8,884 bases of DNA from Lachnospiraceae bacterium (GTDB taxonomy: Bacteria; Bacillota; Clostridia; Lachnospirales; Lachnospiraceae). The DNA lies in the NCBI GenBank assembly GCA_014804285.1, contig JAAVAA010000024.1, forward strand, positions 38,204 to 47,087, read 5' to 3'. Below the pieces are notes generated by a model. That model had not been told where the DNA came from. It worked only from the letters and a program-made list of their open reading frames with translations, and ran no database searches. Positions 1 to 6,391 of this stretch are shown piece after piece. Position numbers and translations under genes: made by a program. Position 1 is the stretch's first letter. Each line of letters starts with the position of its first letter.

Positions 1-159
1 CTTTTAAGTGTTCCTGCAATTGAATTCGGTGTTTATGGGGATAAAATTCTGTTAATTCAAACCCAGTTTACGGATGATGTTATACTGGATGGCTTTTTCA
101 TCTTGATTCCGGATATGGATTCTTATGAGAAAATTCTGAGTTCACTGGGTGTTATGTAA
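1..159 (+). CDS. cheC: CheC, chemotaxis phosphatase, C-terminal fragment (5' end outside window)
   Basis: Frame 1 is open from the first base to TAA at 157-159 and encodes the last 52 residues of a protein. The fragment has the character of a CheC C-terminus: a beta strand (KILLIQTQF), a short acidic link, a second strand (GFFILIPD) and a closing helix ending in LGVM. In the family, CheC dephosphorylates CheY-P and is stimulated by binding CheD. Identification leans on the gene directly downstream, cheD, only 35 bp away, since cheC-cheD pairs are the normal arrangement in Bacillus and Clostridia. The active-site helices (E-x3-N motifs) lie upstream and cannot be checked. Other members of the CheC/CheX/FliY fold are possible from this fragment alone, but the neighbour makes CheC by far the most likely. 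Confidence 0.85.
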   Translation, partial: LLSVPAIEFGVYGDKILLIQTQFTDDVILDGFFILIPDMDSYEKILSSLGVM

Positions 160-194
160 ACTGCAAGAGAAATGAAAACGGGAGATGCGGGAAA

Positions 195-680
195 ATGGGT
201 GAAGTTATTAAAGTAGGCATGGCTGATTTGAAAACATGCAGCGGTGAGGATGCAGTTACAACGCTGGGTTTAGGATCCTGTGTTGGTATAGCTATCCGGG
301 ATCCGGCAACAGGTGTTGGTGGTTTGGCGCATATTATGCTGCCTGACAGTAAAGAAATCAGAAATAATCAGAACCGTCCTAAATTTGCAGATACGGGGAT
401 AGAAGATTTGGTCAAGGAGATTGTGCTAAAAGGCGGAAATCGCAGCAGGCTGGTGGCAAAGATTGCCGGAGGTGCACAGATGTTTTCGTTTGGAAGTAAG
501 AGCACGATGATCCGTGTTGGAGAGAGGAATGTTGAGGCAAGTAAGAGGAAACTAAGTGAACTGCGGATACCGCTCCTTGCGGAAGATACCGGAAAAACAT
601 ACGGAAGGACAGTGGTATTCTACCCGAAAACAGGCGACTTTTTAATCCGGGCCGTAGGAATGCCGGAGAAGGTTATATGA
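195..680 (+). CDS. cheD: CheD, chemoreceptor glutamine deamidase
   Basis: A complete 161-residue protein of normal CheD length. CheD deamidates specific glutamines in methyl-accepting chemotaxis proteins and, in Firmicutes, binds CheC and raises its CheY-P phosphatase activity; it acts in the cytoplasm at receptor arrays. The catalytic signature is intact: Cys29 in LGSCVGI and His46 in LAHIMLP, with Thr23 in TTLGLGSC. The spacings 23-29-46 match the Thr21/Cys27/His44 triad known from Thermotoga CheD. The C-terminal part has the conserved GGAQMF (about 92-97), GxRN (108-111) and GKTYGRTVVF (133-142) segments. The ATG at 195 follows a purine-rich stretch (GGGAGATGCGGGAAA) and is the only reasonable start. 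It sits 35 bp after cheC, and its stop overlaps the next start in ATGA (677-680), which implies translational coupling. Confidence 0.97.
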   Translation: MGEVIKVGMADLKTCSGEDAVTTLGLGSCVGIAIRDPATGVGGLAHIMLPDSKEIRNNQNRPKFADTGIEDLVKEIVLKGGNRSRLVAKIAGGAQMFSFGSKSTMIRVGERNVEASKRKLSELRIPLLAEDTGKTYGRTVVFYPKTGDFLIRAVGMPEKVI

Positions 681-979
681 AAAAGAGCAGATTATTTGCA
701 CCATTTTTAATGCTTCTGGCAGGCGCAATTGCCAGTATTATGATGTACCGCTCTGATTACACAACAGGGCAGATGCTTCCCAGACTGATTCTTGTACTGC
801 TTATTTTTTATCTGGCAGGCTGTTTTGTTCAAAAGAAAATACTTAAATTTGTGGAACAGATCGAGGAGGAAGAAAAGCGGGCAGGCGAAGTGATCGCAAA
901 GGAAGCGCAGGACGGTGAAGGCACAGAGTCAGAGGGTGAAGGGACGAAGGAAGCAGAGGATGTGCCACTGGAATCTTAA
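677..979 (+). CDS. Small two-helix membrane protein with acidic tail, function unknown
   Basis: A 100-residue protein whose start overlaps the cheD stop by 4 bp (ATGA), so it is probably translated by coupled reinitiation; the overlap supports it being real. Two hydrophobic segments are visible, about residues 6-24 and 34-53, joined by a short loop (MYRSDYTTGQMLPR). A basic patch (QKKILKF) then leads into a very acidic, disorder-like tail rich in Glu and Gly with no clear motif. By the positive-inside rule both ends are likely cytoplasmic, with a hairpin through the inner membrane. I do not recognise a named family. Its place between cheD and the flagellar sigma gene suggests a motility-linked role, for example as a membrane partner of export or chemotaxis proteins, but that is inference from position only. 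Confidence 0.8.
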   Translation: MKKSRLFAPFLMLLAGAIASIMMYRSDYTTGQMLPRLILVLLIFYLAGCFVQKKILKFVEQIEEEEKRAGEVIAKEAQDGEGTESEGEGTKEAEDVPLES

Positions 980-998
980 ATAAGCGGCGGAGGTAGCA

Positions 999-1763
999 AT
1001 GGACGAGGCAGGCAGAAACAAACTTTGGGAAAATTATGCGAAAACGAAATCGCCCGACATCAGGGAACAGCTTATTTTGGAGTATGCACCGCTGGTAAAG
1101 TTAGTTGCGGGGCGGCTTAGCATGTATCTGGGCTATAATGTGGAATATGATGATCTGGTAAGTTATGGTATCTTTGGGCTGATTGATGCAATTGATAAAT
1201 TTGATAATCTGAAGGAAGTTAAATTTGAAACTTATGCCAGTCTTCGTATTCGGGGTGCAATTTTGGATCAGATCCGTAAGATGGATTGGATACCGCGAAC
1301 CATTCGTCAAAAACAGAAGAAAATTGATGCTGCCATGAAGGAAATTGAATTGAATACAGGCAGGGCGGCGACTGATGAGGAGATTGCGGCAAGTCTTGGA
1401 ATTTCGGAAGACGATTATCAGGGGTGGCAGTCTCAGATGAAGATCACAGGAGTGGTCTCGCTGAATGAATTTATGGAATCAGGAAGTGAAATTCCGGCAG
1501 AGCAGAGCAATCAACACCGTTTTGAAGGTCCGGAGGAAGTGGTTGAAAAGGAAGAATTAAAAAAGGTATTGGCGCAGGCGTTGGAACTGCTTACAGAAAA
1601 AGAAAAGAAAGTTATTTTACTGTACTATTATGAAGATTTGACATTAAAGGAGATCAGCAATGTTCTCGAGGTTTCCGAATCAAGAATCTCACAGCTTCAT
1701 ACGAGAGCGCTGCAGAAAATGAAATCCAAGATGGGAAGTTATATGGGATTGTTATCAGTTTAA
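999..1763 (+). CDS. fliA: RNA polymerase sigma factor for flagellar operon (FliA/SigD/WhiG family, sigma-28)
   Basis: A 254-residue sigma factor of family-typical length that directs RNA polymerase to late flagellar and chemotaxis promoters. Region 2 covers about residues 25-96, with the characteristic YDDLVSYGIFGLIDAIDKFD core-binding segment and KFETYASLRIRGAILDQIRKMDW for -10 recognition. Region 3 (about 100-180) begins with PRTIRQKQKKI, and region 4 (about 194-244) carries LTEKEKKVILLYYYEDLTLKEI and a helix-turn-helix ending ESRISQLHTRALQKMK. No anti-sigma gene (flgM) is seen nearby. The ATG at 999 has a strong GGAGG (989-993) with 5-nt spacing. It lies 19 bp after the small membrane protein and 16 bp before the FapA gene, inside the motility operon as sigD does in Bacillus. 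The local equivalent symbol could be sigD; fliA is the general family name. Confidence 0.96.
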   Translation: MDEAGRNKLWENYAKTKSPDIREQLILEYAPLVKLVAGRLSMYLGYNVEYDDLVSYGIFGLIDAIDKFDNLKEVKFETYASLRIRGAILDQIRKMDWIPRTIRQKQKKIDAAMKEIELNTGRAATDEEIAASLGISEDDYQGWQSQMKITGVVSLNEFMESGSEIPAEQSNQHRFEGPEEVVEKEELKKVLAQALELLTEKEKKVILLYYYEDLTLKEISNVLEVSESRISQLHTRALQKMKSKMGSYMGLLSV

Positions 1764-1779
1764 AGGAATAGGGTGATTT

Positions 1780-3381
1780 ATGAAAAACGGCTATTTTCAA
1801 TTAGAGTGCGGCAGTAATGGTACGGGACTTAAAGTGTTTGCCCCTAAGGATGGCGGAAGACCTGTGGCTGTCCGGGAAGTTATGGAATATTTAAACCGTT
1901 TTGGGATAAAATATGATCTGCACATTTTAAATAATGGAATTACAGCATCTTATGAATCAGCAGAAGCAGAGTATTCATTTCGTGTGAATGAAGATGAAAA
2001 TCTGGAGATAAGGGAGAGCTATTCACTAACAATCAGTCCGGATAAAATGCAGGCGTTCGCCAGATTTTATCCTCCGTCTGTTCAAGGTGAGAGAATGACA
2101 GCGGAGGAATTTTTGCAAGATCTTGAACTTAAAGGAATTAAGTTTGGTATTCTCACAAATGAAATCACCTCTTTTTTTAATGATTCCTGTTATTGCACCG
2201 ATATCACGGTGGCAGAAGGGCGGCCGGTCCGGCATGGGACGGATGCCAGAATTGAGTACTATTTTGAGACGGATTTAAGTACAAAGCCGACTCTTAATGA
2301 GGATGGAAGCGTAGATTTTTTTCATTTAAATACTGTATGTCATTGTAAAAAAGGCGATCTACTTGCAAGACGTTTTCCGGAAGACCCGGGCGATCCCGGA
2401 ATAAACCTTTATGGAGAGCGTACAAATCCCAGAGAGGTGAAGCGTGATCCTCTGCGATTCGGCAAAAATGTTATTTTATCAGAGGATAAGCTGACGCTTA
2501 CGTCTGATACAAACGGACATGTGACCCTTAATGATGGTCAGGTGATCGTTTCTAATGTGTTGGAAGTGGAGAATGTTGATATCTCGACCGGAAATATTGA
2601 CTATGACGGCAGCGTAAAAGTTAATGGAAATGTAGTTACGAATTTCAAAGTAAAAGCAACGGGTAATATTGAGGTTTCCGGCGTAGTGGAAGGTGCTCTT
2701 CTGGAAGCAGGAGGTGATATCATCATAGCCAGAGGCGTTAATGGTATGGTGAAGGGAGTCTTGAAAGCTAAGGGAAACGTTATTGCGAAGTTTATCGAAA
2801 ATGCGAAAGTATCTGCAAGCGGATATGTTTCTACGGAATCGATTCTGCACAGTGAGGTTATGTCAGGAAGTGAGATTCAGGTAACGGGTAAACGTGGATT
2901 TATTACGGGCGGTCGTGTGTGTGCGGCAAATCTGATTCAGGTAAAGACATTGGGGTCTCCTATGGGAACCGATACAATTGTGGAGGTGGGAGCCGATCCG
3001 GAGTTGAAGATTCAGGTTAAGCAGCTTCAGCAGAAGATTGCAGAGGATACAAGAATTATAGAGTCTATAAAGCCGGTTTTAGCTTCTATGGCACAGAAAT
3101 TAAATCAGGGTATGAAGTTTAAGCCAGAGCAATTAAACAATATTAGAGAAATGATTGATGCAGATAGAAAGAAGCGGCAGGAAATAGAAGCAGGTATGAG
3201 AAAGCTGCAAGAGATGCAGATTGTGCTGGATAAGAGCGACAGCGCAAGAGTAGAGGTCAATGACCGGGTTTATGCAGGAACAAGAATTTGTATTGCGGAT
3301 GTTTCCATGATCGTGAAGGATACCATGCATTATTGCAAATTTGTAAAATCACAGGGTGATGTTAAGATGGCAGGGCTATAG
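1780..3381 (+). CDS. FapA family protein (flagellar assembly protein A, DUF342)
   Basis: A 533-residue cytoplasmic protein with no signal peptide or membrane segment. The N-terminal half carries the FapA/DUF342 features: an EGxxVxxGxDAxIEYYF stretch near residues 147-162 and a KGDLLARRFPEDPGDPG segment near 191-207 leading to NLYGE. A glycine- and valine-rich repeat region follows (about 250-400), with units such as GNIDYDGSVKVNGNV and AGGDIIIARG, as expected for a right-handed beta helix. A charged coiled coil comes next (about 407-487), then a short beta-rich end (RVYAGTRICIADV). In Vibrio, FapA influences flagellar assembly and polar placement; its job in Firmicutes is not settled. The start at 1780 is 16 bp after the sigma gene, with only a modest GGGTGA ribosome binding site (1771-1776). 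Assignment to the family is firm, the exact role is not. Confidence 0.92.
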   Translation: MKNGYFQLECGSNGTGLKVFAPKDGGRPVAVREVMEYLNRFGIKYDLHILNNGITASYESAEAEYSFRVNEDENLEIRESYSLTISPDKMQAFARFYPPSVQGERMTAEEFLQDLELKGIKFGILTNEITSFFNDSCYCTDITVAEGRPVRHGTDARIEYYFETDLSTKPTLNEDGSVDFFHLNTVCHCKKGDLLARRFPEDPGDPGINLYGERTNPREVKRDPLRFGKNVILSEDKLTLTSDTNGHVTLNDGQVIVSNVLEVENVDISTGNIDYDGSVKVNGNVVTNFKVKATGNIEVSGVVEGALLEAGGDIIIARGVNGMVKGVLKAKGNVIAKFIENAKVSASGYVSTESILHSEVMSGSEIQVTGKRGFITGGRVCAANLIQVKTLGSPMGTDTIVEVGADPELKIQVKQLQQKIAEDTRIIESIKPVLASMAQKLNQGMKFKPEQLNNIREMIDADRKKRQEIEAGMRKLQEMQIVLDKSDSARVEVNDRVYAGTRICIADVSMIVKDTMHYCKFVKSQGDVKMAGL

Positions 3382-3441
3382 ATTTGTGCCTTTATTATTA
3401 TCATATTGATAAAAAAGTCTTTGGGAAGGTGTGATGTTACT

Positions 3442-3759
3442 ATGACAATCAGCAGAGTTGAGCTGCAGGGGCAGGTTACCAGGGCGCAGGATTTTACAAC
3501 GATCAAGCACAATGAGGATAATAAGGTAGCAGTAGATCAAACGAATATCCAACGGCAGTTTGATCAAAACGTGGATATCAGGCTTCGGCAGGTGAATCAG
3601 AGTGATCAGGCAGAGAATCAGCAGAAGCGTTTTGATGCAAAAGAAAAGGGAAACGGAACCTACTCCGGTGACGGAGGAAAGAGAAGAAAGAAAGAAGAAA
3701 AGGAAGAGGATGGAAAGGTCGTACTTAAAGGAAGAGGCGGCTTTGATATGAAAATTTAG
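3442..3759 (+). CDS. Uncharacterised conserved-looking 105-residue glutamine-rich protein
   Basis: A soluble 105-residue protein. The N-terminal half is rich in Gln, Asn and Asp (about residues 1-60, amphipathic, with pieces such as RVELQGQVTRAQDF and QTNIQRQFDQNVDIR). A FDAKEKGNGTYSGDGG segment follows (about 63-78), then a highly charged KRRKKEEKEEDGK stretch, and a short end KGRGGFDMKI. There is no signal peptide or membrane helix. I chose ATG 3442 because GGGAAGG (3423-3429) lies upstream at a workable distance; an earlier TTG at 3406 would add 12 residues without a ribosome binding site. Proteins with this layout and the same ending seem familiar to me from Lachnospiraceae motility loci next to fapA, but that is memory and not a search result. 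The function is unknown; position suggests motility. Confidence 0.82.
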   Translation: MTISRVELQGQVTRAQDFTTIKHNEDNKVAVDQTNIQRQFDQNVDIRLRQVNQSDQAENQQKRFDAKEKGNGTYSGDGGKRRKKEEKEEDGKVVLKGRGGFDMKI

Positions 3760-3789
3760 ATTTGAATATGCAGACGTTGGCGACTGCAT

Positions 3790-3795
3790 GGAGGT
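3790..3795 (+). promoter_or_regulatory. Ribosome binding site fixing the start of the SwrB-position gene
   Basis: GGAGGT lies 5 nt upstream of ATG 3801. It decides the start against the in-frame upstream TTG at 3762 and ATG at 3768, neither of which has a good site. Starting at 3801 also places the hydrophobic helix at the very N-terminus. Confidence 0.8.
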
Positions 3796-3800
3796 TTGAT

Positions 3801-4736
3801 ATGGGAATAATGGAAATCGTTCTTATCATTCTCGGAGTGATTGTATTTGTGGGCAGTTTTCTGCTCCCGTCAGGGAAAAGAGAAGATGCAGACAGTCAGA
3901 TGAGTGAAGAAATCATTCATGAGATGGTGGAAAAGGAAGTGGAAGGCGCCAAATCACAGATTGGAGATATTGTTGATGAGACGATCATTTATGCGATGGA
4001 GAAGACGGAACGTTCTATGGACCGCCTGACAAACGAGAAAATGCTTGCGGTCAATGAATATTCGGATACTGTGTTGGAGGAAATCAATAAAAATCATAAG
4101 GAAGTGGTATTTCTTTATGATATGTTAAATGACAAGCATGAAAATCTAAAGTCCACCGTCAGTGAAGCGGCCAAAATGGCGGGAGAAGTGAAGCAGACAG
4201 TAAAGGACGCGGAAATACTGGCAAAAGAGGTAGAAAGCAGTGTGACTAAAGAAACAAGAAGCACTGCCTTAAAAGATAAGGAAGTTGTAGAAACAAAAGA
4301 AGAAAACGCCGGAGCACGAGAAGTAAAGAGCAGTGTGATGAAGATCGAAGCTCCGATGACAGCGGCACCGGAGCCGGAATTTACTCCGATAAAAGCTCAG
4401 AAGGTGGAATTAATTTATCCGGTGCAGGAGCAGGAAAAAGCGCAAAGTGTTCCGGCTGTCGAAAATGTCGGAGAGGTAAAGGTTGTGGAGCCGTTAAGGA
4501 TGGCAGTAAAGCCGTCCGGTCAGAGTGTGGAAGAGGATAATGGAAATGAAATTTCTCCTGCGGCTGTAACTGCTGAGGAAGTGGAAGTGACTTTAGATGC
4601 AGACGGAAAAAGAAACAACAATGACAGAATCCTGGAAATGCATAACGCCGGAAGATCTAATATGGCAATCGCAAAAGAGCTTGGACTTGGGATCGGTGAA
4701 GTGAAGCTTGTGATTGATTTATTTGAAGGAATATAA
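3801..4736 (+). CDS. Single-pass membrane protein with C-terminal HTH-like (DUF6115-type) segment; positional counterpart of swarming protein SwrB
   Basis: A 311-residue protein beginning with a membrane helix (about residues 3-22, MEIVLIILGVIVFVGSFLL). A long charged, helix-prone region follows (about 30-165), probably coiled coil, with NDKHENLKSTVSEAAKMAGEV typical of it. Next is a low-complexity Glu/Pro/Ala/Val linker (about 165-265). A compact C-terminal segment (272-311) reads DRILEMHNAGRSNMAIAKELGLGIGEVKLVIDLF, with the spacing of a helix-turn-helix such as those in DUF6115 proteins. In Bacillus subtilis the gene between sigD and rpsB is swrB, a small membrane-anchored protein that promotes flagellar type III export. 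The shared position, N-terminal anchor and C-terminal segment make this a likely functional analogue, by inference. The DNA-binding-like helix may serve protein contact instead. The next gene starts 1 bp after its stop. Confidence 0.85.
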   Translation: MGIMEIVLIILGVIVFVGSFLLPSGKREDADSQMSEEIIHEMVEKEVEGAKSQIGDIVDETIIYAMEKTERSMDRLTNEKMLAVNEYSDTVLEEINKNHKEVVFLYDMLNDKHENLKSTVSEAAKMAGEVKQTVKDAEILAKEVESSVTKETRSTALKDKEVVETKEENAGAREVKSSVMKIEAPMTAAPEPEFTPIKAQKVELIYPVQEQEKAQSVPAVENVGEVKVVEPLRMAVKPSGQSVEEDNGNEISPAAVTAEEVEVTLDADGKRNNNDRILEMHNAGRSNMAIAKELGLGIGEVKLVIDLFEGI

Positions 4737-4737
4737 G

Positions 4738-5421
4738 ATGATGAATTTAAAATATTACCTGCGGGGACTTGGCGTAGGGATCCTTGTAACTGCATTGATC
4801 ATGAGCATTGCAGCGAGGGGAAAAGAAACGCTGAGCAATGAAGAGATTAAAGAACGGGCAAAGGCGCTTGGAATGGTTGAGGAAGGGACGCTTCTGGAAA
4901 ATGCGCAGGCTGCTCTTAACACATTGGGTAATCCGGGAATGAGCGATGAAGAAAAGCCGGAAAAGGAACAAAATCCGGTGGAGCCCGAAATACCGGAACA
5001 GACGTCAGATCCGAATGAAGCACTACCGTCAGAGAATGTGACATTAGAGGAAACACCAGAGCATTCAGAGAGTGAGGCTTCGGAAGAAACACCGCAGCAG
5101 TCAGAAGAACAACAACCGGCGGAAGACAGGGAGCCGGAAGATACACAGGAATCGGAAGTGATTGTAGAGACGGAGGGAATCTGGCCATCGGATGAAGCCA
5201 GAGAAGATGGTGAGAGTATCACTGTCCAGGTGAAGAGAGGAGAGGGTTCCTATACGGTCTGCAAACGATTAGAAGAAGCCGGAATTATCTCATCAGCGTC
5301 AGAATTTGATACGTTTTTGTGCCAGAATGGATATGACAAAAAGATTCGTGCCGGAACCTTTGAAATTCCCACAAGTGCCGGATCGGAAGAGATTGCCCGG
5401 ATTTTAGTCGGAATGCAGTAG
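4738..5421 (+). CDS. Membrane-anchored YceG/MltG-like protein lacking the catalytic domain
   Basis: A 227-residue protein with an N-terminal signal anchor (about residues 8-26, LRGLGVGILVTALIMSIAA) and a short helical part. A long Glu/Pro/Ser-rich, disorder-like stretch follows (about 65-155). The last 70 residues resemble the LysM-like N-terminal subdomain of YceG/MltG: VKRGEGSYTVCKRLEEAGIISSASEF, then DKKIRAGTFEIP and SEEIARIL. Full-length MltG (about 340 residues or more) is an endolytic murein transglycosylase that sets glycan strand length. Here the protein stops right after the LysM-like part, so the catalytic Glu region is absent and enzymatic activity is not expected. A role in peptidoglycan binding outside the membrane is inferred. 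ATG 4738 has AAGGA at 4726-4730 with 7-nt spacing; ATG 4741 is an alternative. It is 1 bp from the previous gene, so almost certainly cotranscribed. Confidence 0.83.
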   Translation: MMNLKYYLRGLGVGILVTALIMSIAARGKETLSNEEIKERAKALGMVEEGTLLENAQAALNTLGNPGMSDEEKPEKEQNPVEPEIPEQTSDPNEALPSENVTLEETPEHSESEASEETPQQSEEQQPAEDREPEDTQESEVIVETEGIWPSDEAREDGESITVQVKRGEGSYTVCKRLEEAGIISSASEFDTFLCQNGYDKKIRAGTFEIPTSAGSEEIARILVGMQ

Positions 5422-5428
5422 AAAACTC

Positions 5429-5457
5429 TTGTCATGAAGAGATTATTATGCTATAAT
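5429..5457 (+). promoter_or_regulatory. Sigma-A type promoter for rpsB-tsf
   Basis: The -35 element TTGTCA (5429-5434) and the -10 element TATAAT (5452-5457) are separated by exactly 17 bp, with an extended -10 TG at 5449-5450. It lies just past the stop of the YceG-like gene. Transcription should start near 5463-5465, giving a leader of about 120 nt before rpsB. Confidence 0.88.
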
Positions 5458-5460
5458 TTG

Positions 5461-5584
5461 CTACGTTGCGGTGTCGTGCCGTAGAAACTATTAATCACGT
5501 ATGCTTTGAGCTGTCGGTGCTTCCGTGCGGAAGTAGGCAGAAGGAGGAAAGTATACGGAAGTAAAACCAAATGGAGGTAGAAAC
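5461..5584 (+). promoter_or_regulatory. Structured 5' leader RNA of rpsB, candidate S2 autoregulatory element
   Basis: Between the promoter and the rpsB start the sequence can fold extensively. Stem A: CTACG 5461-5465 with CGTAG 5480-5484; its 5' side overlaps the predicted start site, so it may be partly lost. Outer stem B: CGTATGC 5498-5504 with GTATACG 5551-5557, 7 pairs including one G-U. Inside B, stem C joins CTGTC 5511-5515 to GGCAG 5536-5540; after a 2-nt GG bulge stem D joins TGCTTCC 5518-5524 to GGAAGTA 5529-5535 across a GTGC loop. The rpsB ribosome binding site GGAGG (5573-5577) is outside B. Ribosomal protein operons are commonly controlled by leader RNAs that bind one of their products, and S2 represses its own operon in Escherichia coli. 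That this leader does so is inference. I could not match it to a named Rfam family. Confidence 0.6.
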
Positions 5585-6355
5585 ATGAGCGTTATTTCAA
5601 TGAAGCAGTTACTGGAAGCAGGTGTTCATTTCGGACATCAGACAAGAAGATGGAACCCTAAGATGGCTCCTTATATCTTTACCGAGAGAAACGGGATCCA
5701 TATTATCGATCTACAGAAGTCTGTAGGTAAGGTTGACGAGGCTTACAGAGCCGTATTTGAGATTGCACAGCAGGGCGGAACTATTCTTTTTGTGGGAACC
5801 AAGAAGCAGGCGCAGGATGCAGTGAAGGCTGAGGCAGAGCGCTGCGGTATGTATTATGTAAATGAAAGATGGCTGGGCGGTATGCTCACTAACTTTAAGA
5901 CCATCCAGAGCAGAATTGACAGATTAAGAGCAATTGAGACTATGGCAGAGGATGGAACTTTTGAAGTACTTCCCAAAAAGGAAGTTATTGCACTTAAGAA
6001 AGAATGGGAGAAGCTGGAGAAGAACCTTGGCGGTATCAAGAATATGTCCAGAATTCCTGACGCTATTTTTGTTGTTGATCCCAAGAAGGAAAGAATCTGT
6101 GTACAGGAAGCGCATGCACTTGGAATTACTTTGATCGGTATTGGCGATACAAACTGTGATCCGGAGGAACTTGATTTTATTATCCCCGGTAATGATGATG
6201 CTATCAGAGCCGTTAAATTGATTGTTTCCAAGATGGCGGATGCCGTGATCGAAGCAAATCAGGGCGAGGAAGTTTTGACCGCTGAGATGGAAGAAGCTGC
6301 CGAGGAGACACCGGCGACAGATATTGAAGAGGTTGTTGCGGCAGTGGAAGAATAA
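5585..6355 (+). CDS. rpsB: 30S ribosomal protein S2
   Basis: A 256-residue S2, a component of the small-subunit body/head junction that binds late in assembly and is needed for bS1-type or leaderless-competent initiation complexes. Diagnostic segments are clear: MKQLLEAGVHFGHQTRRWNPKMAPYIF near the start, ERNGIHIIDLQKS, GGTILFVGTKKQAQD, YYVNERWLGGMLTNFKTI, and PDAIFVVDPKKERICVQEAHALGI followed by DTNCDPE and IPGNDDAIRAVKLI. The core is full length. The last 27 or so residues form an acidic Glu/Ala tail that should be disordered. The ATG at 5585 has GGAGG (5573-5577) with 7-nt spacing. Expression is from the strong promoter at 5429 and probably also by readthrough from the motility genes. tsf follows after 49 bp, the classical pairing. 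Confidence 0.99.
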   Translation: MSVISMKQLLEAGVHFGHQTRRWNPKMAPYIFTERNGIHIIDLQKSVGKVDEAYRAVFEIAQQGGTILFVGTKKQAQDAVKAEAERCGMYYVNERWLGGMLTNFKTIQSRIDRLRAIETMAEDGTFEVLPKKEVIALKKEWEKLEKNLGGIKNMSRIPDAIFVVDPKKERICVQEAHALGITLIGIGDTNCDPEELDFIIPGNDDAIRAVKLIVSKMADAVIEANQGEEVLTAEMEEAAEETPATDIEEVVAAVEE

Positions 6356-6391
6356 GCAGCAGGTTTGAAAACAGATAATCACAGTTAATAT

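Noticed and set aside
3398..3412. Palindrome TTATCA-TAT-TGATAA followed by A residues, between fapA and the small gene
   Set aside because: Only 6 A/T-rich pairs with no T run on the + strand, and the A run is on the wrong side for a minus-strand terminator. Too short to call an operator without other copies.
3406..3441. Upstream TTG start adding 12 residues to the small Gln-rich protein
   Set aside because: No ribosome binding site before 3406, while ATG 3442 has one.
4755..5222. 155-residue Ser-rich minus-strand open frame
   Set aside because: It is the mirror of the Glu/Pro-rich linker of the YceG-like gene; Ser/Cys richness is what GAA/GAG-rich codons give on the opposite strand.
5426..5441. 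CTCTT/AAGAG hairpin after the YceG-like gene as a terminator
   Set aside because: A 5-pair weak stem with no T run; it overlaps the -35 element of the rpsB promoter.
5501..5509. ATG CTT TGA minimal open frame in the rpsB leader
   Set aside because: Two codons with no ribosome binding site and its ATG within the outer stem; expected by chance.
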